Assembly: GCF_013170845.1 (NCBI RefSeq)
Contig: NZ_CP033367.1
Coordinates: forward strand, 3,101,001 to 3,165,000
Length of the DNA: 64,000 nucleotides
Source: Mesorhizobium loti R88b
GTDB taxonomy: Bacteria > Pseudomonadota > Alphaproteobacteria > Rhizobiales > Rhizobiaceae
Direction: 5' to 3'
This document shows, in pieces, positions 23,327-32,292 of the stretch (the first letter of the stretch is position 1; each line of letters opens with the position of its first letter). The notes under the pieces were generated by a model. The model was not told the origin of the DNA, did no database searches, and saw nothing but the letters and a program-made list of their open reading frames with translations. Made by a program: the position numbers and the translations under genes.

Positions 23327-23625
23327 TTCCAAGCAGTTGGTCTTTGGCGATAGCTTGCATAGGAGCTTGGCGCATGCATTGTCTTATGCCGCGATGGTCG
23401 ACCCCCACTCCGTCGAGCTTCGCTCGACACCTCTCCCCCGATCGACGGGGTAGAGGAAAGGCGCCAGGTTTTTTGCCGTCAACGCTCGTCCAACAAAGCT
23501 CCCTTCCTTTCCCTCCGGAGGGGGGAAAGGTGGCGCTGCGAAGCAGCGACGGATTGGGGGAACCACATGGCGATCGAGCCTCGGGTCGATCGGTCACGCC
23601 AGTCACAGAAGATGTGTGCATAGCG
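23327..23625. repeat. 299-base dispersed repeat, copy A (inverted relative to 44746-45044)
   Basis: The block from TTCCAAGCAG to TGTGTGCATAGCG matches the reverse complement of 44746-45044 over its full length with scattered differences. It contains short internal palindromes (GTCGAGCTTCGCTCGAC, CCTTTCCCTCCGGAGGGGGG-like) and no credible gene, although frames rich in Pro/Arg run through it. It sits between the epimerase and monooxygenase genes. The following 140 bases to the end of the gap hold further small palindromes (TTTCTCCCCGGGGAAAGGAG) and no gene. Confidence 0.85.
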
Positions 23626-23764
23626 TTGCCCATCTCATGGCGGGCGAGGACCTAGATCCTGCGGGGCCGGCATCCAGAGATAAGGCGAGCGCTTCCTTTC
23701 TCCCCGGGGAAAGGAGAAGGGAAGACGCCTCTGCCTTCGATAGCGAGAGAGAGTGGGAGGACCC

Positions 23765-24973
23765 TCATGCCATTCCGGGCTCCCGCCGCAGTCCCAAATG
23801 GCGTACCTTGCGGCCGATGATCATCAGCTGACGCGCCGTGTTGTTGCGCAGGCGCCGCACGCGCCATTCCAGTCCGGTTTCGATGGTGATCTGCTTGGCG
23901 TAGATGCTCACGCGCATGCCTTCCTCATCCGAAGCGACCTTGATCGGGTCGTCGTAGAAGGCGTTGATCTTGTCTGCTGTCATCCCCGGCGTTTCGAGCC
24001 ATTGCGGAATGTGGACCGTGCTGAGTTGATCGATATCGGTCATCACCCGGCCGATGCCGATGCCCGGCGTCGGGCATGTCGTCCAGAACGCGTCACCGAC
24101 GAAGACGACGCCGTCGCGGCGATGGCCTTGCGTTTTGGCCAGACTGACCTGCCTGACGTCGACGGGACCTGCTATCTCGAAGTTGCCGCACTGCGCCGCG
24201 ATTTCGGGCATCAGTTCACAGAGCATCTTCTGCGGCGCCTCGCGAAACGCCTTCGTCCAGGATTCGGCCAGGTTGCGATAGAGGAATACGTTCGCCCGCA
24301 TCTTGTTGCCGATGGGAAAGACGCTGATGTAGGCGATGCGGTCCGCGGCACGCTTGCCGTAGGAGGTCACGGCCTCATAGGGGCAGTCCTCCCGCGATAT
24401 TGCGAGGTCGAACCCCATCGCCATCGAATGCGCCTTCGACAGCTCGATGCGCTCGACGCCGATGGCGCGCCGTATCGCTTCACTGTAGCCGGTGGCCACC
24501 ACCAGCAGGCGTGCATCGATGACGGTACCGTCGACCAGCACCAGACGCTGCCGGTCCGGTCCGGTCGAGACCTCGGCGACCTTGCCGACCGTCAACGGCA
24601 CTTGCGGCGGCAACGCATCGCGCAGGCCGTTAATCAGCGCGCCATAGGAAAAGGCGTATTCCCACTTGTGTTCCCGTGCGAACAACTGGCCGAGACGGAA
24701 GACATGGATGTCGTTCATCGGGGTGACGAGAGGCATGATCGTCTTGTCGAGACCGAGTTTCTCGAACTGTCGCATCTGGCTCATGCCGATCTTCTCGGCC
24801 CGGAACTCCTCGTGGTGGATGCGGTGCGGATCGATCAGCGCCACCTTGCGGCCGGCGTTTCCCAACACCATTGCCAGGGTGGTGCCGGCCATTCCGGCGC
24901 CAATGATCGCCACGTCCACTTCGGCCGGGCCAGCCGCGGCGATAGTCATGTCTCTACCCTTTCCGCTGGTCAT
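23765..24973 (-). CDS. FAD-dependent monooxygenase/halogenase-like oxidoreductase
   Basis: A 402-residue flavoprotein. ATG 24973 has GGAGA 6 bases upstream; ATG 24949 is an alternative and the frame back to 25033 is less likely. The dinucleotide-binding motif VDVAIIGAGMAGTTLAMVLG is near residue 20. A second FAD motif is GVVFVGDAFWTTCPTPGIGIGRVMTD near 300 (the GD motif of p-hydroxybenzoate-hydroxylase-type enzymes). It probably hydroxylates or dehydrogenates an unknown organic substrate; geranylgeranyl reductases share these motifs. It lies at the edge of the polysaccharide cluster, transcribed in the same direction as the 25069-26571 gene. Confidence 0.8.
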   Translation of the reverse strand: MTSGKGRDMTIAAAGPAEVDVAIIGAGMAGTTLAMVLGNAGRKVALIDPHRIHHEEFRAEKIGMSQMRQFEKLGLDKTIMPLVTPMNDIHVFRLGQLFAREHKWEYAFSYGALINGLRDALPPQVPLTVGKVAEVSTGPDRQRLVLVDGTVIDARLLVVATGYSEAIRRAIGVERIELSKAHSMAMGFDLAISREDCPYEAVTSYGKRAADRIAYISVFPIGNKMRANVFLYRNLAESWTKAFREAPQKMLCELMPEIAAQCGNFEIAGPVDVRQVSLAKTQGHRRDGVVFVGDAFWTTCPTPGIGIGRVMTDIDQLSTVHIPQWLETPGMTADKINAFYDDPIKVASDEEGMRVSIYAKQITIETGLEWRVRRLRNNTARQLMIIGRKVRHLGLRREPGMA

Positions 24974-25068
24974 GGTTTTTCTCCACAATCTGTGGTGGAA
25001 AATATCTTCCAGCCCTTTATCAACCTCAAGCAACCCATACGCGCACCCGGTAGTAATACTTGTTTACC

Positions 25069-26571
25069 TTAACGGCGAGCCTGTTGTTTCCAGCGCGGCG
25101 CGATCGCCGAGCCGTCGATGAATTCCAGGCCGCCCGCCTCGTTGAGCGTGTGCAGCTTGCGGCCACTCCATAGCTTACCAGGCGTTAAGATGGTCTCGAC
25201 AACCTGCTCCATGCCATTCAAATCAAGGTGAGCGACACGTGCGATGCCAAGCGCGGCACCATAACTGCGGCGGCAATCCTGCACCGGGCGCAGCAACTGG
25301 CCGTTGCGTTCGACCATGCGGCCGGCAGGCCGCGCCGAGGCAATGTCGATCAATACGGGGTTTTTGGGATGCGGCGTCCACGGCCCGCGAAAGTCCGGCG
25401 CCGACCACAGATGCAGCGCGTCGGAGAAGGCGCCGCCGCCGTCGCGGACGGTGGCGAACAGCCACCAGCGCCCGCCATGCTCGACCAGTGTCGCGTCGCT
25501 GGCCACGACATCCGACAAGAGCGTCGCTTCCTTGACCCAGCCGCCGGGGAAGGCTGTCGCCCGGTACAGGTCGACCGTGCGGTTGGCGCAGCTTTCCGGC
25601 ACCATCCAGACTTCGCCATCGCGCTCGAAGACGAAGGGGTAGGAGAGGTGGTAGGGCAAGTCGAGCACCGGCTCGGGGCGGCCGATCGGCCCCGATGGGC
25701 CAAACGGCACGGCGGAGATGATGGCCTTGCCCAGACGGTGGATATAGTCCTCGACGAACAGGGTGACCTTGCCCTGATACAGGATCGGAAACGGATCGGC
25801 GTAGAAGCGGCTGCCGTCGTCGGGCAGGTCCTGCCAGCCGGATGCCGGGTGCGCGCGCAGGTTGAACAGGTCCTGCCCCTTGGTCTCGCGCCAGCCGACC
25901 TTCCAGTGCGGGGCGTTGTAGCAGAGGTGATAGATCTTCTGGACGATCCGCCGCGCCAACGCCTTGCCCGCCTTGATGCCAAGCTTGGCGGTGGAGGGGA
26001 TCGCCGGCGGAGCACCGGCTTGCGTCGACTCGGGCAGCACGGGCAGGACATGAGGCGCCGCACCCGTCACTGCGGCGAGGATCAGGCTTGCGGTGCGCGC
26101 CAGCATGTCCTGGAAGGAGGCCAGAGCGATGCCGCCATATTCGGTGCCCAGGCGTCCTTCGACCACAGTGACACCATTCTCCTCGATGCGGGCAATCGGC
26201 GTGCGGCCGTCGAGGATCAGCGCCAGCAAGGCGGCTTCGCCGGCGATGCCGTCATAGGTCACCCGCCAGACCCGCGTCCCTTCCAGATGCACGTCGCCGC
26301 AGAGATCGATAATCAGATCCGGTGAGCCAGGCGGCTGCGTCCGGTAGGGCGCCAGCGCCGAAGGCGGCAGGCGCTTGGCCAGCCCGTTCGCGGGCAGGCC
26401 GTGGATGACCGTTTCAAGCTGGAACAGCGCCGCAGCGCTGCCTGGAATGCCACCCCCGGACGGCCTGGCGTCGACGGAAAGCTCGACCTGCGGCAATGCC
26501 GACAGGCGCTGCAGCAGCGTCAGGTGGAAAGCACGGACGCAGTCGCTGTCCAGGCGCAGGCTCACTTGCAT
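25069..26571 (-). CDS. Glucosamine inositolphosphorylceramide transferase-like polysaccharide protein
   Basis: A 500-residue protein. The N-terminal 180 residues resemble a formyltransferase-like or sugar-nucleotide-binding fold of unclear type. The C-terminal 280 residues form a five-bladed beta-propeller like that of GH43/GH68 enzymes and of the plant GIPC glucosaminyltransferase family: FYADPFPILYQGKVTLFVED, YPFVFERDGEVWMVPES, DATLVEHGGRWWLFATVRD and AGRMVERNGQLLRPVQDC. Bacterial members sit in exopolysaccharide or lipopolysaccharide clusters, as here. The exact activity is unproven. Its upstream region contains a 15-base tandem repeat immediately before the start codon. Confidence 0.75.
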   Translation of the reverse strand: MQVSLRLDSDCVRAFHLTLLQRLSALPQVELSVDARPSGGGIPGSAAALFQLETVIHGLPANGLAKRLPPSALAPYRTQPPGSPDLIIDLCGDVHLEGTRVWRVTYDGIAGEAALLALILDGRTPIARIEENGVTVVEGRLGTEYGGIALASFQDMLARTASLILAAVTGAAPHVLPVLPESTQAGAPPAIPSTAKLGIKAGKALARRIVQKIYHLCYNAPHWKVGWRETKGQDLFNLRAHPASGWQDLPDDGSRFYADPFPILYQGKVTLFVEDYIHRLGKAIISAVPFGPSGPIGRPEPVLDLPYHLSYPFVFERDGEVWMVPESCANRTVDLYRATAFPGGWVKEATLLSDVVASDATLVEHGGRWWLFATVRDGGGAFSDALHLWSAPDFRGPWTPHPKNPVLIDIASARPAGRMVERNGQLLRPVQDCRRSYGAALGIARVAHLDLNGMEQVVETILTPGKLWSGRKLHTLNEAGGLEFIDGSAIAPRWKQQARR

Positions 26572-26582
26572 GTCGCACTCTT

Positions 26583-26636
26583 GGCATTGTGGTGTCTGGC
26601 GTTGTGATGTCTGGCATTGTGATGTCTGGCATCTGG
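26583..26636. repeat. 15-base tandem repeat upstream of the GIPC-transferase-like gene
   Basis: GGCATTGTGATGTCT occurs about 3.5 times (units at 26583, 26598, 26613 and a partial at 26628), ending 11 bases before ATG 26571 on the minus strand. Variation in copy number would shift the promoter or leader of the gene. Confidence 0.8.
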
Positions 26637-26873
26637 CCGGTGTTCGATATCAGGGCAGGGGCGATGGCCGCACGGCGGGGCCGTGTTGAAGTGCTGCCCC
26701 ATTTCCATGCGTCTCCTGTTCGCCCGCGCCCGTATCAGCGCCTGTGCCTAATATTACGCAAACTCCGTGCCAAAAATGCGTAAACCCGGGGCCAAAAATC
26801 AGAAGAGCTCCCAACATAATTAACAGTGTTTTAACAGTTGAAGGCATAGCTAGGTTGAGGCTGCAATTTAAAC
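26637..26873. other. Intergenic region between divergent polysaccharide genes
   Basis: Together with the tandem repeat, about 300 bases without a gene. The right part is AT-rich (AATTAACAGTGTTTTAACAG) and probably holds the promoter of the Wzz-like gene. No operator or terminator is recognised. Confidence 0.4.
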
Positions 26874-29036
26874 TTGCACGCACATGGAGTGTTGTCGGAG
26901 CGACCTTTGCAATCATCCCTGCTCTCGTTGCCGCAACAACCCGCTCCAGAGGTGATGCAATACGCCCCGGAGCCAGTGCCGACGGCGTCCTATGCATCCT
27001 CGACCGTCGAGCTGGGTGACCTGAAGCGCATCTTGGTGCGCCGCCGCTTCCTGATATTCGCCACCGCCGCGCTGCTGACACTTGGCACGCTGCTCTACGC
27101 ACTGCTCACGCCGGCGCTCTACAGCTCGGTGGCGGAAATCCTCGTCGATCCGCAAGACCTGCAGGTGGTCACCAACGACGTCAATCCGAGCCGCGTGCCG
27201 CCCGATGGCGGCATCACCATGGTGGAGAGCCAGGTCAGCGTCGTTCAGTCGACAGGCGTGCTGCTGAAGGCCATCCAGGCAACCAACCTGACCGACGATC
27301 CGGAATTCAACGGGCAGGGCGGGCTGGTGAACCGTCTGCTTGGCGGCTTGCTCGGCTCGGGTTCGGCCGAAACCGACAGGACGGGCAAGACGCTCGATGC
27401 GCTGCGCCGGCGGCTGGCGGTGAAGCGCGCCGACAAGGTGCTGGTCCTCGACGTCATCGTCACCGCCAAGAGCGCCGACAAGGCGGCGATCCTCGCCAAT
27501 GCCATCGCCCAGGCCTATCTGGCTGACCAGGCGAGCGCGCGCGCCAAGATGGCCACGGATGCTTCGGATTCCATCACCGCGCGGCTGGACGAGCAGCGCA
27601 AGCGCGTGCAGCAGGCCGAGAACGCCGTCGAGGCCTACAAATCCGCCAACAACATGGTGATGGCGGCGGGCAATCTGGTCAGCGACCAGGAACTGACCGA
27701 GATCAACACACAGCTCTCCGCCGCGCAGAGCCGCACCGCGACGCTGAAGGCGCAGGTCGACCAGCTGCGCCGCTCCGGCGGCGCGCCGGACGCGACCTCG
27801 GAAGCGATGCGCTCGTCGGTGATATCGAGTCTGCGGGCGCAGGAGGCGACGCTTGTCGACCAGGTCTCGCAGCTCGGCACCGAACTTGGGCCGCGCCATC
27901 CCTCGATGATCGCTGCCCAGCAGCAGCTGCGCGACACGCGCGCGCTCATTGCGCGCGAACTCGGCCGCATCGGCGCTGCTGCCGAAACCGATTACGAGCG
28001 GGCGCTGGCCAACCAGCAGGCGCTGGAGGCCAAGGTCGCCGGCATGAAGAGCAAGTCGCTCGACACCGACCAGGCCTCGGTCAGGCTGCGCGAATTGCAG
28101 CGCGACCTCGAGGCGGTGCGCTCCGTTTACGCCACCTATCTGCAGCGGGCGCAGGAAACGCGCGAACAGATCAATGTCGACAGCACCAATGCGCGCATCA
28201 TCTCCAATGCCATGCCGGCCTTGAAGAAGAGCTGGCCGCCTCTGCCGCTGCTGGTTTTCGGCGCCCTCTTCGGCGGGCTGGGGCTGGGCACCGCGCTGGC
28301 GCTGATCGCGGAATATTCCTCGCCGACGGTGCTTTCCAGCGCGCAGATGCAATCGGCCATCGACGCGCCGGTGTTTGGCGTGCTGCCGGCAAAGTCGGGC
28401 CGCGGCCGCCGCTGGTGGCCTTTTGGCAGTGCGGCGCCGGCCGGGCAGAAGACGGATGCGGTGGCGGGGCTGGCGCTGCGGCGCCTGTTTGCTTCCAGCC
28501 GGCGTCCGCCGAACTGGCCGCTGGTGCCATCCATACTTTTGACCTCACCACCAGAGGACGCCGTGCACCGGAGCCGTGTGGCGCGGTTGCTGGCCAATGC
28601 CGCGGCTGCCAGGGGCAGCCGTGTCCTGTTCATCGACACCAATGCCGTCAGCGGCAAGAAGGAGCCGCAGCCCGGTCTCCTCGACGTGCTGCGCGGCGAA
28701 TATGCCTTCGAGGCGCTGAGCCATTACACGGCCGGCAGCAATGTCGCGGTCATGGGCAGGGGCCGGCAAAAGGCTGTCTTCTCGGAAGCGCAGGGCGTTT
28801 ATTTCACGCAGCACATGCTGGCCCAGGCGGGCCGCAATTTCGACCTCGTCGTCGTCGACGGCGGCGCATTGGCCGACAATCTCAACGCCTCGCCGCTGGT
28901 CGCCATGGTCGACGAGATCGTGATGGTCGCCACGCTCAACTCGACGCCGATGCGCGATGTCACGGCGGCCTCGCAGGCCATCTCCGTCATGGGGCGGTTG
29001 CCGACCGGCGCCTTGCTGGTCGACGAGGCGGCCTGA
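26874..29036 (+). CDS. Wzz/GumC-type polysaccharide chain-length protein with degenerate kinase domain
   Basis: A 720-codon frame. Residues 40-110 hold the first membrane helix and Wzz motif (FLIFATAALLTLGTLLYALL, then SSVAEILVDPQDL). Residues about 200-445 are a long coiled coil, followed by the second helix (LPLLVFGALFGGLGLGTALAL). Residues 545-720 are a BY-kinase-like fold, but the Walker A (normally GEGKS/T) reads SPPEDAVHRSR, so ATP binding and kinase activity are probably lost; VLFIDTNA keeps only the Walker A' shape and no C-terminal Tyr cluster is present. It should control polymer length or export. Start uncertain: first codon is TTG 26874; ATG 26955 is an alternative. Confidence 0.85.
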   Translation: MHAHGVLSERPLQSSLLSLPQQPAPEVMQYAPEPVPTASYASSTVELGDLKRILVRRRFLIFATAALLTLGTLLYALLTPALYSSVAEILVDPQDLQVVTNDVNPSRVPPDGGITMVESQVSVVQSTGVLLKAIQATNLTDDPEFNGQGGLVNRLLGGLLGSGSAETDRTGKTLDALRRRLAVKRADKVLVLDVIVTAKSADKAAILANAIAQAYLADQASARAKMATDASDSITARLDEQRKRVQQAENAVEAYKSANNMVMAAGNLVSDQELTEINTQLSAAQSRTATLKAQVDQLRRSGGAPDATSEAMRSSVISSLRAQEATLVDQVSQLGTELGPRHPSMIAAQQQLRDTRALIARELGRIGAAAETDYERALANQQALEAKVAGMKSKSLDTDQASVRLRELQRDLEAVRSVYATYLQRAQETREQINVDSTNARIISNAMPALKKSWPPLPLLVFGALFGGLGLGTALALIAEYSSPTVLSSAQMQSAIDAPVFGVLPAKSGRGRRWWPFGSAAPAGQKTDAVAGLALRRLFASSRRPPNWPLVPSILLTSPPEDAVHRSRVARLLANAAAARGSRVLFIDTNAVSGKKEPQPGLLDVLRGEYAFEALSHYTAGSNVAVMGRGRQKAVFSEAQGVYFTQHMLAQAGRNFDLVVVDGGALADNLNASPLVAMVDEIVMVATLNSTPMRDVTAASQAISVMGRLPTGALLVDEAA

Positions 29037-29037
29037 C

Positions 29038-30459
29038 ATGGCTACCGCTTGGCCCGCTAGCGGGACCGGCACAAGAGGGGCCGCCAACCCGGCAGCCGGC
29101 TGGGCCGGCTCTGGTCAAGCAAGTTCGGGTCAAACTGGTTCAGGTCTGGCCGGTTCAGGTCTGGCTGCCCGTGGCTCCGTCGACTGGCTGACCAGTTATG
29201 GCCTGGTCGCGGTCGTGGCACTGCTGTTCGCCATCTCCGGCGGCATGCTGTGGCTGGTGGGCTACAATTATGACGGCCTGACCGGCAACCCCGCGACCAA
29301 GATTCATCCGTCGACCTATCTGCTCGTGCTGGTGTTTGCCTGGCGCGCCTGCACCTATGGCAACCCGGTCGGTTACATGGTTGCCATAGCCGACCGGCGC
29401 CCGGCCAGCACGCTGATGGCGGTCATCTCGATCGTGCTGCTGGTCGTCGTCATCGCACGCCAACGTCCCGGCATGGCCGGCATGATCGACACGTTCGTGG
29501 CGCCGGCGCTGCTGGTGATGATGCTGGCCGAGAACGACGACAAGACATTCGCCAGCATGCAGGCCGTCGTTCACGCCATCATGACCGCAAACGCGCTGCT
29601 CGCACTATTCGAGTTCGCCACCAAGACGCTGATCTTTCCCTATCGCCTCGACGGCGAGGTGTTCATGAGCGACCTGCGCTCGACGGCGCTTCAGGGCCAT
29701 CCGCTGTCCAATGCCACGGTCACCTCGATCTACGTTCTGGCGCTGCTTTCGGGATCGAAATCGCTGTCCATGCCGGTACGGCTCGGGCTGATCGGCCTGC
29801 AATGCGCGGCGCTCGTTGCCTTCGGCGGCCGCTCGGCGATGGTGCTGACGATCGTGCTCGGCGGTTGCTACATGCTCATCCAGGGCCTGCGCGGCTTGCG
29901 CACGGGGCGCGTCAACCTGCTTGGCGCCGCACTCGGCCTCATCCTTGCCGCGCTGGTCCCGGTGGTCATCGCGGTCGCCGCGTCCTACGGCTTTTTCGAC
30001 GCGTTGCTCGAGCGCTTCGTGTCGGACTCCGGCAGCGCCAATGCCCGCGTCGAGATGTTCGACCTGTTCAATCATCTGGAACTGCGCGACGTGATCGTAG
30101 GCCCCGACATCGACCTCATCGACAGCCTGCGCCGCATCAGCGGCCTCGAGCAAGGCATCGAGAACCCGGTCATCCGCATGGTCCTCTACCAGGGCGCCTT
30201 CTTCACCTTGCTGTTGTTCGTCGGCTTCGCGCTGTTCATGCACGAAGTGGCGCGCCACTGCCGCCCCGGCGTCTGGCTCTTGATGCTGGGCTGGCTGATC
30301 CTGCTCAACACCTCTGAAAGCCTGGCATCGAAGACGACGTTGATGACCAAGTTCGTGGTGCTCGCGCTGGTGCTGTATCGCCCGGTGCGGGGTGGGGTGG
30401 CGCGAAGGGTGCAAGGGGTGCGCGGACCCCAGACGCACCCACGCGTTTCGTCATCCTAG
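29038..30459 (+). CDS. VpsF-like polysaccharide polymerase/ligase, membrane protein
   Basis: A 473-residue protein starting 1 base after the preceding stop. The N-terminal 45 residues are Gly/Ser/Ala repeats (SGQASSGQTGSGLAGSGLA). Then come about ten membrane helices, e.g. GLVAVVALLFAISGGMLWLV, ISIVLLVVVIARQ and LGLILAALVPVVIAVAASYG. A large loop near 370-400 (GPDIDLIDSLRRISGLEQGIENP) fits the periplasmic loop of Wzy/ligase proteins, and ALQGHPLSNA with VAFGGRSAMVL are the VpsF-family motifs. It should polymerise or ligate repeat units of a surface polysaccharide, working with the Wzz-like protein upstream. Confidence 0.82.
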   Translation: MATAWPASGTGTRGAANPAAGWAGSGQASSGQTGSGLAGSGLAARGSVDWLTSYGLVAVVALLFAISGGMLWLVGYNYDGLTGNPATKIHPSTYLLVLVFAWRACTYGNPVGYMVAIADRRPASTLMAVISIVLLVVVIARQRPGMAGMIDTFVAPALLVMMLAENDDKTFASMQAVVHAIMTANALLALFEFATKTLIFPYRLDGEVFMSDLRSTALQGHPLSNATVTSIYVLALLSGSKSLSMPVRLGLIGLQCAALVAFGGRSAMVLTIVLGGCYMLIQGLRGLRTGRVNLLGAALGLILAALVPVVIAVAASYGFFDALLERFVSDSGSANARVEMFDLFNHLELRDVIVGPDIDLIDSLRRISGLEQGIENPVIRMVLYQGAFFTLLLFVGFALFMHEVARHCRPGVWLLMLGWLILLNTSESLASKTTLMTKFVVLALVLYRPVRGGVARRVQGVRGPQTHPRVSSS

Positions 30460-30468
30460 ATCGGCCCC

Positions 30469-31263
30469 TTATGCTATCGTTCGAACAACGCCACCGTCCA
30501 CCCGCAAGGAAGTGCCTGTTGTCGCCGACGCCTGCTCCGAACAGACATAGACGACCAGGTTTGCGACTTCTTCAGTTGTCGCGAAGCGATTGAGCAGCGT
30601 GGTCGGGCGCATTGTCTTCAGGAATTGCTGCTCGGCTTCCTCACGCGTAATGCCTTGCGCCTCTGCATTCGCCTGAGCCCAACCACCCATGATCTCCGAA
30701 TTCGTCGGCCCAGGGAGCACCGAATTGATGGTGACGCCCGTTCCGCCGACCTCCTCGGCCAAGCCCCTGGAGATGGCGAGCTGGGCGGTCTTGGTCATGG
30801 CATAGTCGATCATGTCCTTGGGGATGGCGAGCGCAGACTCGCTGCTGATGAAGACAACGCGCCCCCAGCCGCGCTTCGTCATGTTCGGCACGTAGTGGCG
30901 GGAGGCGCGAATACCGCTCATGACGTTAAGTTCGAAGAGACCGATCCACTCGCTGTCCTCAATTTCGAAGAACGACTTCGGGCGCCCGGTACCTACATTG
31001 TTGACGAGAATGTCCGCATCCGGCGCCTGCGCAAACAAGGCTGCCGCGCCTTCCGGGGTCGCCAGATCCGCGACGACGCCGGTGAACTCCGCCTTTGGCA
31101 AGAGTTTGCGAAGCTCCCGAAGCGCCGTGGAGACGCGCTTCTCTGTGCGGCCGTTGATCACGACGGCGGCACCTGCGCGCCCCAGCCCTTCTGCAATGGC
31201 TCGGCCGATGCCTGCCGTGGACCCGGTGACGACCGCCTTGCGGCCAGTGAGATCGATAATCAT
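30469..31263 (-). CDS. SDR family oxidoreductase (FabG-like)
   Basis: A 264-residue short-chain dehydrogenase. Cofactor motif TGSTAGIGRAIAEGLG (14-29), NNVGTG near 90, catalytic Ser of FISSES near 142 and Tyr-x-x-x-Lys (YAMTK) near 157, and the PGPTNSEIMGG loop near 186. The C-terminus (VDGGVVRTIA) is typical. It reduces or oxidises an unknown alcohol or ketone with NAD(P)H. It diverges from a LysR gene with about 100 bases between them, the common arrangement for LysR-controlled oxidoreductases, and the pair looks inserted into the polysaccharide cluster. Confidence 0.93.
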   Translation of the reverse strand: MIIDLTGRKAVVTGSTAGIGRAIAEGLGRAGAAVVINGRTEKRVSTALRELRKLLPKAEFTGVVADLATPEGAAALFAQAPDADILVNNVGTGRPKSFFEIEDSEWIGLFELNVMSGIRASRHYVPNMTKRGWGRVVFISSESALAIPKDMIDYAMTKTAQLAISRGLAEEVGGTGVTINSVLPGPTNSEIMGGWAQANAEAQGITREEAEQQFLKTMRPTTLLNRFATTEEVANLVVYVCSEQASATTGTSLRVDGGVVRTIA

Positions 31264-31363
31264 GACACCATTCCTTTAAATTGCGACAGGGCTGGATGTG
31301 GGTGATGTCCGAACGAATGATAATGGCGTAAATTGCCCTAACATTAATTCTCAGGAGGAATGG

Positions 31364-32254
31364 GTGGACCGATTCCACGAATTGAGCGCCTTCATCGCCG
31401 TTGTCGAGGCAGGCGGCTTCTCCGCTGCCGCCCGAACAACAGGGGACTCACAGTCCGCAGTCAGCAAGGCGATTGGCGCGCTGGAAAAGCGCCTTGGCGT
31501 AATGCTGTTCAACCGAAGCACACGCCGGGTGACCCTTACCGATCAGGGGCAGAGATACTATGATCGGGTAAAGCCGCTTTTTGACGAGATGCAGGACGCT
31601 GATAGCGAACTCACCGGAAGCACGCTGGGTATATCCGGTTTGATCAGGATCGCCGTATCTGGAACTTTCGGCCGTCTTCACGTCTTGCCGCTTATCCCCG
31701 ACCTGTTGTCACTCAACCCAGGCCTTCGGGTGGATCTCATTCTATCGGACATCGTGCGCGATATGGTGGAAGATCGGATTGACCTGGCGATACGCGTGGG
31801 TCCCGTCGACGAAGCCGACGCGGTCGTCAGGCGCGTGGCGATCACCCCGCTTGTTTGCGTTGGGTCCCGTCTTTATTTCGAGCGCCATGGGTTACCAAAG
31901 ATCCCCGCAGAGCTCGTAGACCACAACTGCCTCCTGTATGGCGGCATAACAGAGGCGGCAAATTGGCCTTTCGTGGGGAGAGAAGGTCGATTCAGCGTGC
32001 GAGTTCAGGGGAATCTCTCGTCCAACAGTGTCGAAACGATACGGACCGCGGTTCTGGCCGGTGTTGGAATTGGCCTGTTCGCCAAGGTTTCTCTTGCTGA
32101 TGAACTCCGCCATCCCGATGTCATCACCATCCTTGACGATTTTATGAGCGATATCAGGGATATTAGCCTCGTCTGGCCCAAACGCCGGTTCGTTCCGGCC
32201 CGTGTGCGCCAAGTGACCGATTTCTTCGCGGAGGCCATTGCGCGGCGAATTTAG
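31364..32254 (+). CDS. LysR family transcriptional regulator
   Basis: A 296-residue protein. GTG 31364 is chosen because AGGAGG lies 7 bases upstream; a longer frame starting GTG 31298 has no such site. Helix-turn-helix at about 15-40 (GGFSAAARTTGDSQSAVSKAI, then LEKRLGVMLFNRSTRRVTLT). Residues 90-295 are the substrate-binding domain of the CrgA-like subgroup, with SGLIRIAVSGTFGRLHVLPL and DLAIRVGPVDEADAVVRRVA. It is divergent from the SDR gene at 30469-31263 and probably controls it in response to the SDR substrate. Confidence 0.93.
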   Translation: MDRFHELSAFIAVVEAGGFSAAARTTGDSQSAVSKAIGALEKRLGVMLFNRSTRRVTLTDQGQRYYDRVKPLFDEMQDADSELTGSTLGISGLIRIAVSGTFGRLHVLPLIPDLLSLNPGLRVDLILSDIVRDMVEDRIDLAIRVGPVDEADAVVRRVAITPLVCVGSRLYFERHGLPKIPAELVDHNCLLYGGITEAANWPFVGREGRFSVRVQGNLSSNSVETIRTAVLAGVGIGLFAKVSLADELRHPDVITILDDFMSDIRDISLVWPKRRFVPARVRQVTDFFAEAIARRI

Positions 32255-32292
32255 GAAAGATGCGGTAGATGGGCACCAAACTTGTGGGCGCC

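Noticed and set aside
23327..23625. Short Pro/Arg-rich frames in the 299-base repeats as genes
   Set aside because: They recur in both repeat copies on different strands, lack ribosome sites and follow repeat palindromes.
23753..25072. 439-codon plus-strand frame opposite the FAD monooxygenase
   Set aside because: The minus strand has the FAD motifs; the plus frame has no recognisable domain.
26414..26632. Frame encoding repeated MPDIT units before the GIPC-transferase-like gene
   Set aside because: It reads through the 15-base tandem repeat in a different frame and runs into the real gene; the repeat alone explains the peptide pattern.
26583..26636. CRISPR-like array
   Set aside because: The 15-base units are directly adjacent with no spacers and only about 3.5 copies; it is a simple tandem repeat.
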